From Merdimonas faecis (GTDB taxonomy: Bacteria; Bacillota; Clostridia; Lachnospirales; Lachnospiraceae), in contig NZ_MIEH01000025.1 in assembly GCF_001754075.1 (NCBI RefSeq), positions 1 through 64,000 of the forward strand: DNA of 64,000 nt, written 5' to 3'. Every line of letters starts with the position of its first letter. Within the stretch, counting starts at the first letter, position 1. Positions 49,404 to 57,960 of this stretch are shown here, piece after piece. Under the pieces are notes generated by a model that was not told where the DNA came from, ran no database searches, and worked only from the letters and a program-made list of their open reading frames with translations. The translations under genes were made by a program, and so were the position numbers.

Positions 49404-51224
49404 ATGCCACATGGAGGAATGGGGCCAAAGGGCTCACATATGCCGGGCGAAAAGGCAAAAGACCTGAAAGGGACTATAAAGAAGCTGGGTAAATATCTGA
49501 GTGTGTATAAAGTTGCCCTGGTTTTTGTAGTGATATTCGCCATCGGAAGCACCATTTTTAATATTGCGGGGCCAAAGATCCTGGGGCAGGCGACCACAGA
49601 GCTGTTTGAGGGACTGGTAGGAAAGGTGTCCGGCCAGGGCGGCATTGACTTTGAAAAGATCGGGCAGATTCTTCTGATGCTGCTGGGGCTCTATCTTTGC
49701 AGTGCATTATTCTCTTTTATCCAGGGGTATCTGATGACGGGAATTTCCCAGAAGCTGACCTACCGGATGCGAAAGGAGATCTCTGAGAAGATCGACCGTC
49801 TTCCCATGGAATATTTTGACAAAATGACGCATGGTGAGATCCTTTCCAGGATCACCAATGACGTGGACACTTTAAGCCAGAGCTTAAACCAGAGCGCCAC
49901 GCAGCTGATCACCTCGGTGACCATGATCATCGGTGTGTTAGTCATGATGCTTAGCATCAGTCCTCTGATGACCGTGGTGGCGATACTGATCCTGCCGGTG
50001 GCCATGGGGCTGATCTCCGTGATCGTCAAACATTCCCAGAGATATTTCCGGGATCAGCAGGAATATCTGGGACACGTTAACAGTCAGGTGGAAGAGGTGT
50101 ACGGCGGCCACAATATCGTGAAAGCCTTCAATAAAGAAGAAGACGTGATCCGGGCTTTCGAAAGGGATAATGACGTGCTGTACCGCTCTGCATGGAAATC
50201 CCAGTTCCTGTCCGGAATGATGATGCCGGTCATGCAGTTTGTCAGCAACCTGGGATATGTGGGAGTCGTCATCCTGGGCGGATACCTGGCGGTGAAGGAG
50301 ACCATCGAGGTAGGAGATATCCAGTCCTTTATCCAGTACGTCCGGAACTTTACCTCGCCGATCCAGCAGGTGGCGCAGGTGGCTAACCTTCTGCAGTCCA
50401 CGGCAGCAGCAGCGGAGCGTGTCTTTGAATTCCTGGAAGAGGAAGAAGAAGTGCCGTGCGCAGAGCATCCGGTATCCACGGAAGGCCTGGAAGGCCGGGT
50501 GGAATTTGACCATGTCAAATTCGGTTACCACAAAGACCATATGATCATCCACGACTTTTCGGCCAAGGCTGAACCGGGACAAAAGATCGCCATCGTAGGA
50601 CCTACTGGCGCCGGTAAGACAACTATGATAAAATTATTGATGAGGTTCTATGATGTGTGTGGCGGAGCGATCAAGGTGGACGGCCATGACATCCGTGAGT
50701 TCGACAGAGGAGAACTGCGGAAGATGTTCGGTATGGTTCTCCAGGATACCTGGCTGTTTAAAGGAAGCATTGAGGACAATATCCGGTACGGAAAGCTTGA
50801 TGCCACCCATGAAGAGGTGGTGGAGGCGGCGAAGGCGGCCTATGTGCACCGGTTTGTACAGACCCTTCCCGGCGGTTATGGAATGGAGCTGAACGAGGAG
50901 GCCAGCAATGTATCCCAGGGACAGAAACAGCTTCTGACCATTGCAAGAGCAATCCTGGCGGACCCGAAGATCCTGATCCTGGATGAAGCCACCAGCTCTG
51001 TGGATACCAGGACAGAGGTGCGGATTCAGAAAGCCATGGACCGGCTGATGGAAGGGCGTACCAGCTTTATCATCGCACACCGCCTGTCTACCATCCGGGA
51101 TGCAGACCTGATCCTGGTCATGAAGGACGGGGACATCATCGAACAAGGGAAGCACGAAGAGCTGCTGGAAAGAAATGGTTTCTATGCAGAACTTTACAAT
51201 TCGCAGTTTGAGAGGAGCGCATAA
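49404..51224 (+). CDS. ABC exporter half-transporter, catalytic-site subunit
   Basis: Partner of the upstream subunit; 606 residues. N-terminal membrane domain, then an ATPase domain with Walker A GPTGAGKTT, signature VSQGQKQL (second Gly replaced by Gln, as expected for the site paired with a degenerate partner), Walker B ILDEATSSVD with the catalytic Glu, and IAHRLST with the switch His. The pair therefore has one working and one degenerate site, like BmrCD, TM287/288 and YheI/YheH multidrug exporters. There is no long insert between helices 1 and 2 here. AGGAGG overlaps the end of the previous gene. Confidence 0.92.
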   Translation: MPHGGMGPKGSHMPGEKAKDLKGTIKKLGKYLSVYKVALVFVVIFAIGSTIFNIAGPKILGQATTELFEGLVGKVSGQGGIDFEKIGQILLMLLGLYLCSALFSFIQGYLMTGISQKLTYRMRKEISEKIDRLPMEYFDKMTHGEILSRITNDVDTLSQSLNQSATQLITSVTMIIGVLVMMLSISPLMTVVAILILPVAMGLISVIVKHSQRYFRDQQEYLGHVNSQVEEVYGGHNIVKAFNKEEDVIRAFERDNDVLYRSAWKSQFLSGMMMPVMQFVSNLGYVGVVILGGYLAVKETIEVGDIQSFIQYVRNFTSPIQQVAQVANLLQSTAAAAERVFEFLEEEEEVPCAEHPVSTEGLEGRVEFDHVKFGYHKDHMIIHDFSAKAEPGQKIAIVGPTGAGKTTMIKLLMRFYDVCGGAIKVDGHDIREFDRGELRKMFGMVLQDTWLFKGSIEDNIRYGKLDATHEEVVEAAKAAYVHRFVQTLPGGYGMELNEEASNVSQGQKQLLTIARAILADPKILILDEATSSVDTRTEVRIQKAMDRLMEGRTSFIIAHRLSTIRDADLILVMKDGDIIEQGKHEELLERNGFYAELYNSQFERSA

Positions 51225-51227
51225 AGG

Positions 51228-51824
51228 ATGGACCGCCTGGAACAGCAATTTGCATTTATTCAGGAAATTGATAAAGAAAAATTTATCGGCCGTCAGACAT
51301 ATCTGTCTGACGGCCTGCGTAAGGAAAATGACGCGGAACACGCCTGGCATCTGGCATTGATGACGATTTTGCTCAGCGAATATGCCAATGAGGGCATTGA
51401 CGTGTTAAAGACCGTGACCATGCTTCTGATCCATGATATTGTGGAAATTGATGCCGGGGATACCTATGCCTATGACGAGGAAGGGAAAAAGACTCAGAAG
51501 GAGCGGGAGGAAAGAGCGGCAGAGCGGATCTTTGGCCTGCTCCCGGAAGACCAGGGGAAGAGATTTAAGAGGCTGTGGCAGGAATTTGAAGAGCAGAAGA
51601 CACCGGAGGCAAAATTTGCCAGGACTATGGATAATCTCCAGCCCATGATGTTAAACCATGCCACAGACGGGAAAGCCTGGGTGGAGCATGGAGTGTTCTT
51701 AGATCAGATCCTGAAGAGAAATGAAAATACCCACAAGGGCTCCGAAGCTCTGTGGGAATATGCCCGGGAGCATTTCATCCGGCCAAGTCTTGAGAAGGGG
51801 CGGATCAAACCCTCCCGGGAGTAA
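51228..51824 (+). CDS. HD-domain hydrolase (YfbR/HDDC2-like)
   Basis: Metal-dependent phosphohydrolase of 198 residues, probably on nucleoside 5'-monophosphates. Seen: the first ligand His in ENDAEHAWHLALM, HD pair in LLIHDIVEIDAGD, and a later Asp in ARTMDNLQPMMLN, the order of the HD_3/YfbR group. It starts 3 bp after the exporter gene with a ribosome site overlapping it, so it is a member of the marR-ABC operon, without a clear link to export. Confidence 0.83.
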   Translation: MDRLEQQFAFIQEIDKEKFIGRQTYLSDGLRKENDAEHAWHLALMTILLSEYANEGIDVLKTVTMLLIHDIVEIDAGDTYAYDEEGKKTQKEREERAAERIFGLLPEDQGKRFKRLWQEFEEQKTPEAKFARTMDNLQPMMLNHATDGKAWVEHGVFLDQILKRNENTHKGSEALWEYAREHFIRPSLEKGRIKPSRE

Positions 51825-51835
51825 AGAGGGGATTG

Positions 51836-52096
51836 CTATTTCATGGCAAGTCCTGACAAAACAGACTTCACATGACTGATTTCCTGCTGGGAAGCTTTCT
51901 CAGCGGGAACATAATAGCTCTTTTCACGGGCAATCTGATACAGTTTTTCCTGGGACATTTCACATTCGTTGCGGATTTTTTTCAGACATTGTTTCAACTC
52001 TTTGTTTTCGGTCTGCGGGATCATCTCTCCATAGCGGACCAGTTCTCCGTTGACGCCCGCCAGGGCGTCAGCTACCATTGTTTTTTCATCTAACAT
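51836..52096 (-). CDS. CotF-like spore coat protein (small)
   Basis: An 86-residue helical protein with no membrane segment (starts MLDEKTMVADALAGVNGELVRY; a second helix RNECEMSQEKLYQIAREKSYY; then ISHVKSVLSGLAMK). It fits the small Coat_F-type proteins of Clostridia, which form ferritin-like helical hairpins. It lies 13 bp after a second small coat-like gene on the same strand, so they are probably co-transcribed in the sporulation programme; no sigma-E/K promoter was identified. GGAGG is 8 nt before the ATG. Confidence 0.65.
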   Translation of the reverse strand: MLDEKTMVADALAGVNGELVRYGEMIPQTENKELKQCLKKIRNECEMSQEKLYQIAREKSYYVPAEKASQQEISHVKSVLSGLAMK

Positions 52097-52109
52097 CTTC
52101 CCAAACCTC

Positions 52110-52292
52110 CTATAAAAATTTCATCAGATCCTGCTTGTTTTTCATAGCAGAATCAGCGGCATCCTGAAACAGTTTTTTGACCTCCGGATCCTGTGCCTGC
52201 GAGGCATAATCCTGCATCTTGCAGTGTGTGGTGTCATAGCCTCCGATCAGGTGGCGCAGATTCTGAAGATCAAGAATCGAAATTTCGCTCAT
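52110..52292 (-). CDS. Very small CotF-like protein
   Basis: A 60-residue helical protein (ILDLQNLRHLIGGYDTTHCKMQDYA, KKLFQDAADSAMKNKQDLM). It resembles one half of a CotF/ferritin-like hairpin and lies directly upstream of the 86-residue coat-like gene. AAAGGAGG precedes the ATG at a normal distance, which supports a real gene despite its size. Function is inferred only from similarity and neighbour. Confidence 0.62.
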   Translation of the reverse strand: MSEISILDLQNLRHLIGGYDTTHCKMQDYASQAQDPEVKKLFQDAADSAMKNKQDLMKFL

Positions 52293-52330
52293 ATTTATTT
52301 CCTCCTTTGAAATAGAATCTCTGATCGGGA

Positions 52331-53074
52331 TTATTCTGCTCCGGAAAAGGGAGAAATATACTGGATATTTTTGGATACAGAAGCTTTTTTCAGTAAAGCA
52401 AGAAACAGCTTTTTCATTCCGTGATCAGAGGGATATAACACCTCCGGGTGCCATTGGACTCCGAGTGCAAAGGGATGTCCGGGAAGCTCGATGGCCTCGA
52501 CAACGCCGTCAGAAGCGATGGCAGAGGGGCGGAGACTGGCTGGGATCAGATGAAGGCACTGGTGGTGAAAACTATTGACTTCTGCATATTCTCCGAGAAA
52601 ATCATATAGCATGCTATTTTTTGAGATGGTAATCTTATGACATACATCCTGACGGTGGACGGAAACCTGCATATGGTTCAAAGTATGTACAGGACGAAGG
52701 GACAGATCCTGCCAGATGGTGCCGCCAAGGGCTAAGTTCATCACCTGCATCCCCCGGCAGATGGCAAGGACGGGCAGACGGGACTGAAGAACATAGGCCA
52801 TCAGAGAAAGATGGAACCGGTCGGTGAAAAGATCTGTCCCGCCCTGATCGGTAAGCAGCTCTTCTCCGAAGAGGAGGGGAGTAATATCCCCGCCTCCACA
52901 GAATAAAAAGCCGTCGCAGAGCCGGGAAAAGCCCGCATACAGACTGGTATCCCCGGTGACGGGAAGGACCGTGGGAAGCCCTCCGGCATCTGTCACCGCA
53001 TCCAGGTAAGGCTGGGAAACAAACTGACGGCCATTTTCCGAGCCGCACATGACAATTCCGATCACGGGACGCAT
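52331..53074 (-). CDS. Class I glutamine amidotransferase-like hydrolase (peptidase C26, PuuD-type)
   Basis: A hydrolase of gamma-glutamyl bonds, 247 residues. Catalytic triad: Cys in LAICRGMQVMN near 103, and His/Glu in VQWHPE near 220. The N-terminal RPVIGIVMC and the CGGGDITP oxyanion region are typical of gamma-glutamyl-GABA hydrolase (PuuD). No putrescine pathway genes are present. The frame opens at 53092; AAAAGGAGG 5-6 nt before the ATG at 53074 fixes the start. It is divergent from the membrane dipeptidase with a gap of only 66 bp; the two together could break down gamma-glutamyl and other dipeptides, which is inference. Confidence 0.85.
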   Translation of the reverse strand: MRPVIGIVMCGSENGRQFVSQPYLDAVTDAGGLPTVLPVTGDTSLYAGFSRLCDGFLFCGGGDITPLLFGEELLTDQGGTDLFTDRFHLSLMAYVLQSRLPVLAICRGMQVMNLALGGTIWQDLSLRPVHTLNHMQVSVHRQDVCHKITISKNSMLYDFLGEYAEVNSFHHQCLHLIPASLRPSAIASDGVVEAIELPGHPFALGVQWHPEVLYPSDHGMKKLFLALLKKASVSKNIQYISPFSGAE

Positions 53075-53140
53075 AAAATTCCTCCTTTTCAAATAGAATA
53101 CAGCAGGTTATACTGATTCTATGAAAGAAGGGGGGATTTT

Positions 53141-54121
53141 ATGAAACTGATCGACCTGCACTGTGATACGATCTGGAAGCTGATGGACCTGGACAGAAAG
53201 GGCGATCTTATGGAAAATGGATGCAGTATCAACATTCCGGCTATGAGACAGGCGGGGACAAAGGCACAGTTTTTCGCCTGTTTTACTTATATTGAGGAGT
53301 GGAAGGAGCGGGGCGGATATGACGGAGCCTACCGCCATGTGAAGGAAATGATCCATTATCTGAAGGGGCAGACAGATTCCTTTGCGGATGATATGGCGCT
53401 TGCCCTGACCTATGAAGATCTGCAGGAAAATGCAGGAAGAGGCAAGATCTCAGCCTGTCTGACCGTAGAAGAGGGAGGAGTCCTGAACGGAAAAACAGAA
53501 CGGCTGGAGGAATTGTACCGGGAGGGCGTGCGGCTGATGACACTGATGTGGAATTATGAAAACTGCATCGGTTTTCCAAACAGCAGTAACCCGTCTGTGA
53601 TGAGGCGGGGACTGAAGGATTTTGGCCGGGAAGTAGTCAGGAAAATGAATGAACTGGGGATGATCATCGACGTGTCCCATGCTTCCGACGGTGTGTTCTG
53701 GGATGTGCTTGAGGAATCAACGCAGCCGGTAGTTGCTTCTCACTCTAATTGCCGGGCTATCTGTCCCCATCCCCGGAACCTGACGGACGAGATGATCCGG
53801 ACGCTTGCAAAAGAGGGAGGCATTGCAGGCTTAAACTTTTACGGCCCATTTCTGGGAGACGAACATGCGTCAAAGATCGAGGAAATGACAAGCCATGTCC
53901 TTCATATGCTGAACGTGGGCGGCAGTGAATTCGCAGCCATTGGAACTGATTTTGACGGGTTTGACGGAATGGATGAGCTGGAGATCCCCGATGCAGGGAA
54001 GATGGAGCGCCTCTGGGATGCGCTGAAAAAGAAAGGCGTGACAGAACGCCAGCTGGATCGGATCTGGGGAGGCAATGCAGAACGGATCTGCGCACAGGTA
54101 CTGGACCGGAAAAGGTCATGA
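53141..54121 (+). CDS. Membrane dipeptidase-like enzyme (peptidase M19)
   Basis: Zinc dipeptidase of the renal dipeptidase family; 326 residues. Metal ligands fit: HxD in DLHCDTIWKL near the start, Glu in TVEEGG near 110, and His in DVSHASDGVFWDV and ASHSNCRA; a last Asp in GTDFDGFDG. There is no signal peptide, so it acts in the cytoplasm, probably on dipeptides with a D- or dehydro-residue at the C-terminus. AAAGGGGGG lies 9 nt before the ATG. The DUF5107 gene follows after 40 bp. Confidence 0.9.
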   Translation: MKLIDLHCDTIWKLMDLDRKGDLMENGCSINIPAMRQAGTKAQFFACFTYIEEWKERGGYDGAYRHVKEMIHYLKGQTDSFADDMALALTYEDLQENAGRGKISACLTVEEGGVLNGKTERLEELYREGVRLMTLMWNYENCIGFPNSSNPSVMRRGLKDFGREVVRKMNELGMIIDVSHASDGVFWDVLEESTQPVVASHSNCRAICPHPRNLTDEMIRTLAKEGGIAGLNFYGPFLGDEHASKIEEMTSHVLHMLNVGGSEFAAIGTDFDGFDGMDELEIPDAGKMERLWDALKKKGVTERQLDRIWGGNAERICAQVLDRKRS

Positions 54122-54161
54122 AAGAGACCGAAGAAAAAGATAGAAATGAGAGGAAAACAAT

Positions 54162-56102
54162 ATGAAACCCAAACTGACATTTGGAACTATGAAGCTTATG
54201 GCAGGGACTCTGGGGGAAGAGTCGCCGGTGCCGGATCTGGTTGGCGGCCTGATCCTGCAGAATAAGCTGGAATTTTATCTGGACGAAGACGATGAGCTCT
54301 ATGAAGGATACGGCCGGTGCCAGACCTCGTATCCGTACCGGCAGTATACCTGCTATTCCCGGGAGCTTAAGGAGACAGAAGTCAAAACGGCGGTGCTGGA
54401 AAATGACTATCTGAAGGCAGTATTTCTGCCGGAGTATGGCGGAAGGCTCTGGAGCCTGACAGACAAAGAACAAGGGAGAGAGCTTTTATATACCAACGAT
54501 GTGCTGCGGTTTTGCAATCTTGCCGTACGAAATGCCTGGTTCAGCGGCGGTGTGGAGTGGAATCTGGGCGTGATCGGCCATACGCCTCTGACGGCGGACC
54601 AGCTGTATACGGCAGTCCTGGAGCAGGAGGACGGGACAAAGATCCTGCGGATGTATGAGTATGAGAGAATCCGCGGTGTGACCTATCAGATGGATTTCTG
54701 GCTGGGAGAAAAGGACCGGTTCCTGAATGCCCGGATGCGGGTGGTGAATTTTGGAGAAGAAGTGGTGCCCATGTACTGGTGGAGCAATATGGCTGTGCCG
54801 GAAGAAGACGGCGGCCGGGTGATCGTGCCGGCAAAGAAGGCTTTTACCAATAAGGACTGGGGCGTTTATAAGGTGGATATTCCCTTTGTAAATGGGGTGG
54901 ATATTACCCGGTATCAGCAGATCCCGGAGTCGGTGGACTATTTCTTTGATATCCCGGAGGAAAGCCCCAAATATATCGCCCATGTGGACGGCGGCGGGTA
55001 TGGACTTCTGCATCTGTCTACAAACAGGCTTCGTTCCAGAAAGCTGTTTTCCTGGGGAAACAGGCCGGGCGGTGACCACTGGCAGGAGTTTCTGACAGAT
55101 CAGGCAGGAAAATATCTTGAGATCCAGGCCGGACTTGCGAAGACACAGTACGGATGTATTCCTATGGCGCCGCATACGGCATGGGAATGGATGGAACGAT
55201 ATGGCAGCATCCAGCTCACTGGAGAGGAACAGGAGATGGAGTTTGAGGAATTAAGAGGAGCCGTGACCCGAAAGGTAGAAGATCTGGAGGAGTTCTCCCA
55301 GATGGAAGAACTTTTGCAGGAGACAAAGGCCATGGCAAAGGAGCCGGCCAGTGTTGTATGGGAAGGCAGCAGTTTCGGTGCGCTGCGGGCCAGGGAGCGC
55401 TCCATGAAAGGGCTGCGTCCGCTTTCAGAGCATTTAGCTTTTTCCGTGCAGGAAAAGGAACAGATATGGAAGGATTATCTGGAGACGGGGATCCTTAAGG
55501 AGCCAGACCCGAAGGAAGCGCCGCCGGCCTTTGTAAACAGTGCAGAAATTTTCCAGATGCTGAAAAAGACGGCAGCGGAAACGGACGGCTGGTATGCACA
55601 TTATCAGCTGGGGATTCTCTACATGCAGGAGAAAGCGTATGAGGATGCGAAAGAACAGCTTCAGGCTTCGCTTGCGGCCGGAGAGCAGCCGTGGGCCCTT
55701 CATGCGCTTGCTGCGCTGCATGTGCTGGAAAATCAGGAGGACAAAGCAGCCTCTTTGATGGAAAGAGGACTCTGCCTTCGGATGGATGACCTGGCATATA
55801 TAAAGGAGGGATTTCAGATCCTGCTGACCTGCCGGGCATACGAAGCAGTAAAGAGGATCTATGAACAGCTGGAGGAAAAGCTTCAGCAAAACGGAAGACT
55901 GAAATTAGGCTACGCCTTCTCCTTGTATCAGCTGGGAGAAGCGGACCGGGCAGCCGGGCTGCTGGAAGAGAACGGCGGTCTGGTAGTGGAGGATATCCGG
56001 GAAGGAGAGGACGGACTGAACGCACTCTGGGAAAAGACCCATCGGGAACTTTCCGGAGAGGATCAGGAAGTACCCTATCATTTTGACTTTAAAGCAGTTT
56101 AA
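54162..56102 (+). CDS. DUF5107-domain protein with C-terminal TPR-like repeats
   Basis: A 646-residue cytoplasmic protein. The N-terminal half (about 40-330) is DUF5107: VFLPEYGGRLWSLTD, NAWFSGGVEWNLGVIGHTP and MYWWSNMAVPE look like the galactose-mutarotase beta fold of this family. The C-terminal 190 residues (about 450-640) have TPR-type helix pairs (WYAHYQLGILYMQEKAYEDA, ALAALHVLENQEDKA, LGYAFSLYQLGEADRA). The family is often found with carbohydrate-active enzymes and is thought to act on sugars; the enzymatic activity is unknown. It is probably co-transcribed with the dipeptidase gene. AGAGG precedes the ATG. Confidence 0.83.
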   Translation: MKPKLTFGTMKLMAGTLGEESPVPDLVGGLILQNKLEFYLDEDDELYEGYGRCQTSYPYRQYTCYSRELKETEVKTAVLENDYLKAVFLPEYGGRLWSLTDKEQGRELLYTNDVLRFCNLAVRNAWFSGGVEWNLGVIGHTPLTADQLYTAVLEQEDGTKILRMYEYERIRGVTYQMDFWLGEKDRFLNARMRVVNFGEEVVPMYWWSNMAVPEEDGGRVIVPAKKAFTNKDWGVYKVDIPFVNGVDITRYQQIPESVDYFFDIPEESPKYIAHVDGGGYGLLHLSTNRLRSRKLFSWGNRPGGDHWQEFLTDQAGKYLEIQAGLAKTQYGCIPMAPHTAWEWMERYGSIQLTGEEQEMEFEELRGAVTRKVEDLEEFSQMEELLQETKAMAKEPASVVWEGSSFGALRARERSMKGLRPLSEHLAFSVQEKEQIWKDYLETGILKEPDPKEAPPAFVNSAEIFQMLKKTAAETDGWYAHYQLGILYMQEKAYEDAKEQLQASLAAGEQPWALHALAALHVLENQEDKAASLMERGLCLRMDDLAYIKEGFQILLTCRAYEAVKRIYEQLEEKLQQNGRLKLGYAFSLYQLGEADRAAGLLEENGGLVVEDIREGEDGLNALWEKTHRELSGEDQEVPYHFDFKAV

Positions 56103-56107
56103 CGAAA

Positions 56108-56159
56108 AAGCCCCGCTTGCAGGAGCATGTCAGATATGACAGCGCCTGCGGCGGGGCTT
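56108..56159. terminator. Bidirectional terminator before argG
   Basis: AAGCCCCGC (56108-56116) pairs with GCGGGGCTT (56151-56159), with an inner GCAGG/CCTGC stem (56119-56123 with 56145-56149). A-run on the left and TTAAAATTTT on the right let it serve both the DUF5107 gene and argG. Confidence 0.82.
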
Positions 56160-56174
56160 AAAATTTTACTCTGC

Positions 56175-57401
56175 TTATTTCGAAATTTTTTCTACGTTCT
56201 GAAGCTTCATGGCGCGCACCTTCAGCGGCAGACCGAACAGGTTGATGAAGCCGTCGGCGTCATGGTGGTCATAGAGATCACCAGTGGTGAAGCTTGCAAG
56301 AGACTCACTGTACAGAGAGTAGGGAGATGTGGTTCCGGCTTTTGTGATATTACCCTTGTAGAGCTTGAATTTTACTTCACCGGTCACATATTCCTGGGTG
56401 CTTTCAATGAAAGCCTGGATGGCTTCCCTGAGTGGGGTAAACCATTTGCCTTCATAGACTACCTGTGACAGCTTGTTTGCCATTTCTTCCTTCACCTCAT
56501 AGGTGGCGCGGTCTAAGATCAGTTCCTCTAACTGCTGGTGAGCTTCGTAGAGGATTGTTCCGCCCGGAGTTTCATATACTCCGCGGGATTTCATGCCGAC
56601 TACGCGGTTTTCTACGATGTCACAGATGCCGATACCGTGCTTTCCTCCCAGCTCGTTCAGCTTGCGGATGATATCGGAAACCTTCATCTCTTCGCCATTG
56701 ATGCTCTTTGGCACTCCCTTTTCAAAGGTCATGGTCACATATTCTGCCTCGTCCGGAGCTTTTTCCGGGGGAACAGTCAGAACCAGAAGATCATCATAAT
56801 TTGGCTCTACAGACGGATCTTCAAGCTCCAGTCCCTCGTGGCTGATGTGCCAGAGGTTGCGGTCGCGGCTGTAGCTGTGGCTGGCGTCGAATGGAAGATC
56901 GATGCCATGCTGTTTGCAGTATTCGATCTCATCTTCACGGGACTGCATGGTCCAAAGATCAGTCATTCTCCAGGGGGCGATGATCTTTAAGTCCGGAGCC
57001 AGGGCGCGGATGCCAAGCTCAAAACGGATCTGGTCATTTCCTTTGCCGGTAGCGCCGTGGCAGATGGCCACAGCCCCTTCCTTTCTTGCAATCTCCACCA
57101 GACGTTTTGCGATGGCGGGACGTGCCATGGCAGTGCCAAGCAGATATTTGTTTTCATAAACCGCATGTGCCTGTACACAGGGAACAATGTAGTTATCGCA
57201 GAAATCATCTACGATATCTTCAATATATAATTTGGAAGCGCCGGACATTTTTGCACGCTTTTCCAGTCCGTCCAGTTCTTCTCCCTGCCCGCAGTTTACA
57301 CAGCAGCAGATAACTTCATAGCCAAAGGTCTCTTTCAGCCACGGAATGACTGCCGTGGTGTCCAGGCCGCCGGAATAGGCCAATACAACTTTCTCACTCA
57401 T
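56175..57401 (-). CDS. argG: Argininosuccinate synthase
   Basis: Joins citrulline and aspartate with ATP to give argininosuccinate, the seventh step of arginine synthesis. 408 residues with the P-loop VVLAYSGGLDTT at the start, the ATP/citrulline motifs GATGKGNDQIRFE and APWRMTDLWTMQSR, and the SHSYSRDRNLWHIS and YETPGGTILYEAHQ segments. The frame opens at 57464; AGGAGG 8-9 nt before the ATG at 57401 fixes the start. It is transcribed away from the rest of the arg genes, with padR and an FtsW-like gene between. argH is not in the window. The promoter has two ARG boxes, so ArgR control is likely. Confidence 0.97.
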   Translation of the reverse strand: MSEKVVLAYSGGLDTTAVIPWLKETFGYEVICCCVNCGQGEELDGLEKRAKMSGASKLYIEDIVDDFCDNYIVPCVQAHAVYENKYLLGTAMARPAIAKRLVEIARKEGAVAICHGATGKGNDQIRFELGIRALAPDLKIIAPWRMTDLWTMQSREDEIEYCKQHGIDLPFDASHSYSRDRNLWHISHEGLELEDPSVEPNYDDLLVLTVPPEKAPDEAEYVTMTFEKGVPKSINGEEMKVSDIIRKLNELGGKHGIGICDIVENRVVGMKSRGVYETPGGTILYEAHQQLEELILDRATYEVKEEMANKLSQVVYEGKWFTPLREAIQAFIESTQEYVTGEVKFKLYKGNITKAGTTSPYSLYSESLASFTTGDLYDHHDADGFINLFGLPLKVRAMKLQNVEKISK

Positions 57402-57469
57402 GATGAAAAACCTCCTGAATTTTAAATGTAATTTTATGATTATTTTTCGTTCTGTAAATCGCATAGATA

Positions 57470-57498
57470 ACTATACACTAAAATTTATAATTATGCAA
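57470..57498 (-). promoter_or_regulatory. argG promoter with two ARG boxes
   Basis: Minus strand: TTGCAT (57493-57498), 17-bp spacer, TATAGT (57470-57475). TTGCATAATTATAAAT over the -35 and TGTATAGTTATCTATGC over the -10 look like ArgR boxes. The arrangement is the same as upstream of argC (59320-59348). Confidence 0.72.
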
Positions 57499-57519
57499 GA
57501 TAAAAAAACGAGGACAGGG

Positions 57520-57575
57520 TTGACATATATAGATGATCTATGTATTATATAGATGTCCGATGTATAGATAATCTA
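57520..57575 (+). promoter_or_regulatory. padR promoter with TAGAT-N-ATCTA operators
   Basis: Perfect TTGACA (57520-57525), 17-bp spacer, TATTAT (57543-57548). Perfect 5-1-5 palindromes TAGATGATCTA (57530-57540, in the spacer) and TAGATAATCTA (57565-57575), with an extra half-site TAGAT at 57550, are good candidate operators for the PadR protein itself. Confidence 0.75.
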
Positions 57576-57599
57576 CATATCATGAGAGGAGGAAAAGAT

Positions 57600-57947
57600 A
57601 TGAGTATTGATAAAAGTCTGATATCAGGAAGTACGTCCATGCTGGTGATGAAGCTGCTGGAGGAACAGGATATGTATGGCTATCAGATGATCGCAGCGCT
57701 TAAGAAGCGGTCGAATAATGTGTTTGAGCTGAAGGCCGGCACTTTATATCCGCTGCTCCACGGAATGGAAAGCAAGGGATATCTGACTTCCTATGAGCAG
57801 GAGGAAGGAGGAAAGACGCGGAAATATTACGGGCTTACCAGAGAAGGAAGAAAGGTTTTAAAGGAAAAAAAGGAAGAGTGGAAGACCTACCGCTATGCGG
57901 TGGAGAGTGTACTTAAGGCGGACGGTGCACTGGCAGGGAATGTATAA
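57600..57947 (+). CDS. PadR-family regulator
   Basis: Small repressor of 115 residues with the PadR winged helix: ISGSTSMLVMKLLEEQDMYGYQMIAALKKRS, TLYPLLHGMESKGYL and TRKYYGLTREGRKVLKE, then a short C-terminal helix. The frame opens at 57540, but GAGAGGAGG 8 nt before the ATG at 57600 fixes the start. It lies 13 bp before the HAAS-FtsW gene, which follows a well-known pattern in which a PadR regulator is paired with a HAAS-domain membrane protein gene. The inducer is unknown. Confidence 0.9.
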   Translation: MSIDKSLISGSTSMLVMKLLEEQDMYGYQMIAALKKRSNNVFELKAGTLYPLLHGMESKGYLTSYEQEEGGKTRKYYGLTREGRKVLKEKKEEWKTYRYAVESVLKADGALAGNV

Positions 57948-57960
57948 GGGGGGGAGTGAT

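Noticed and set aside
54924-56025. Long minus-strand frames within the DUF5107 gene
   Set aside because: They are Pro/Arg/Ser-rich shadows of a complete plus-strand gene with a proper start.
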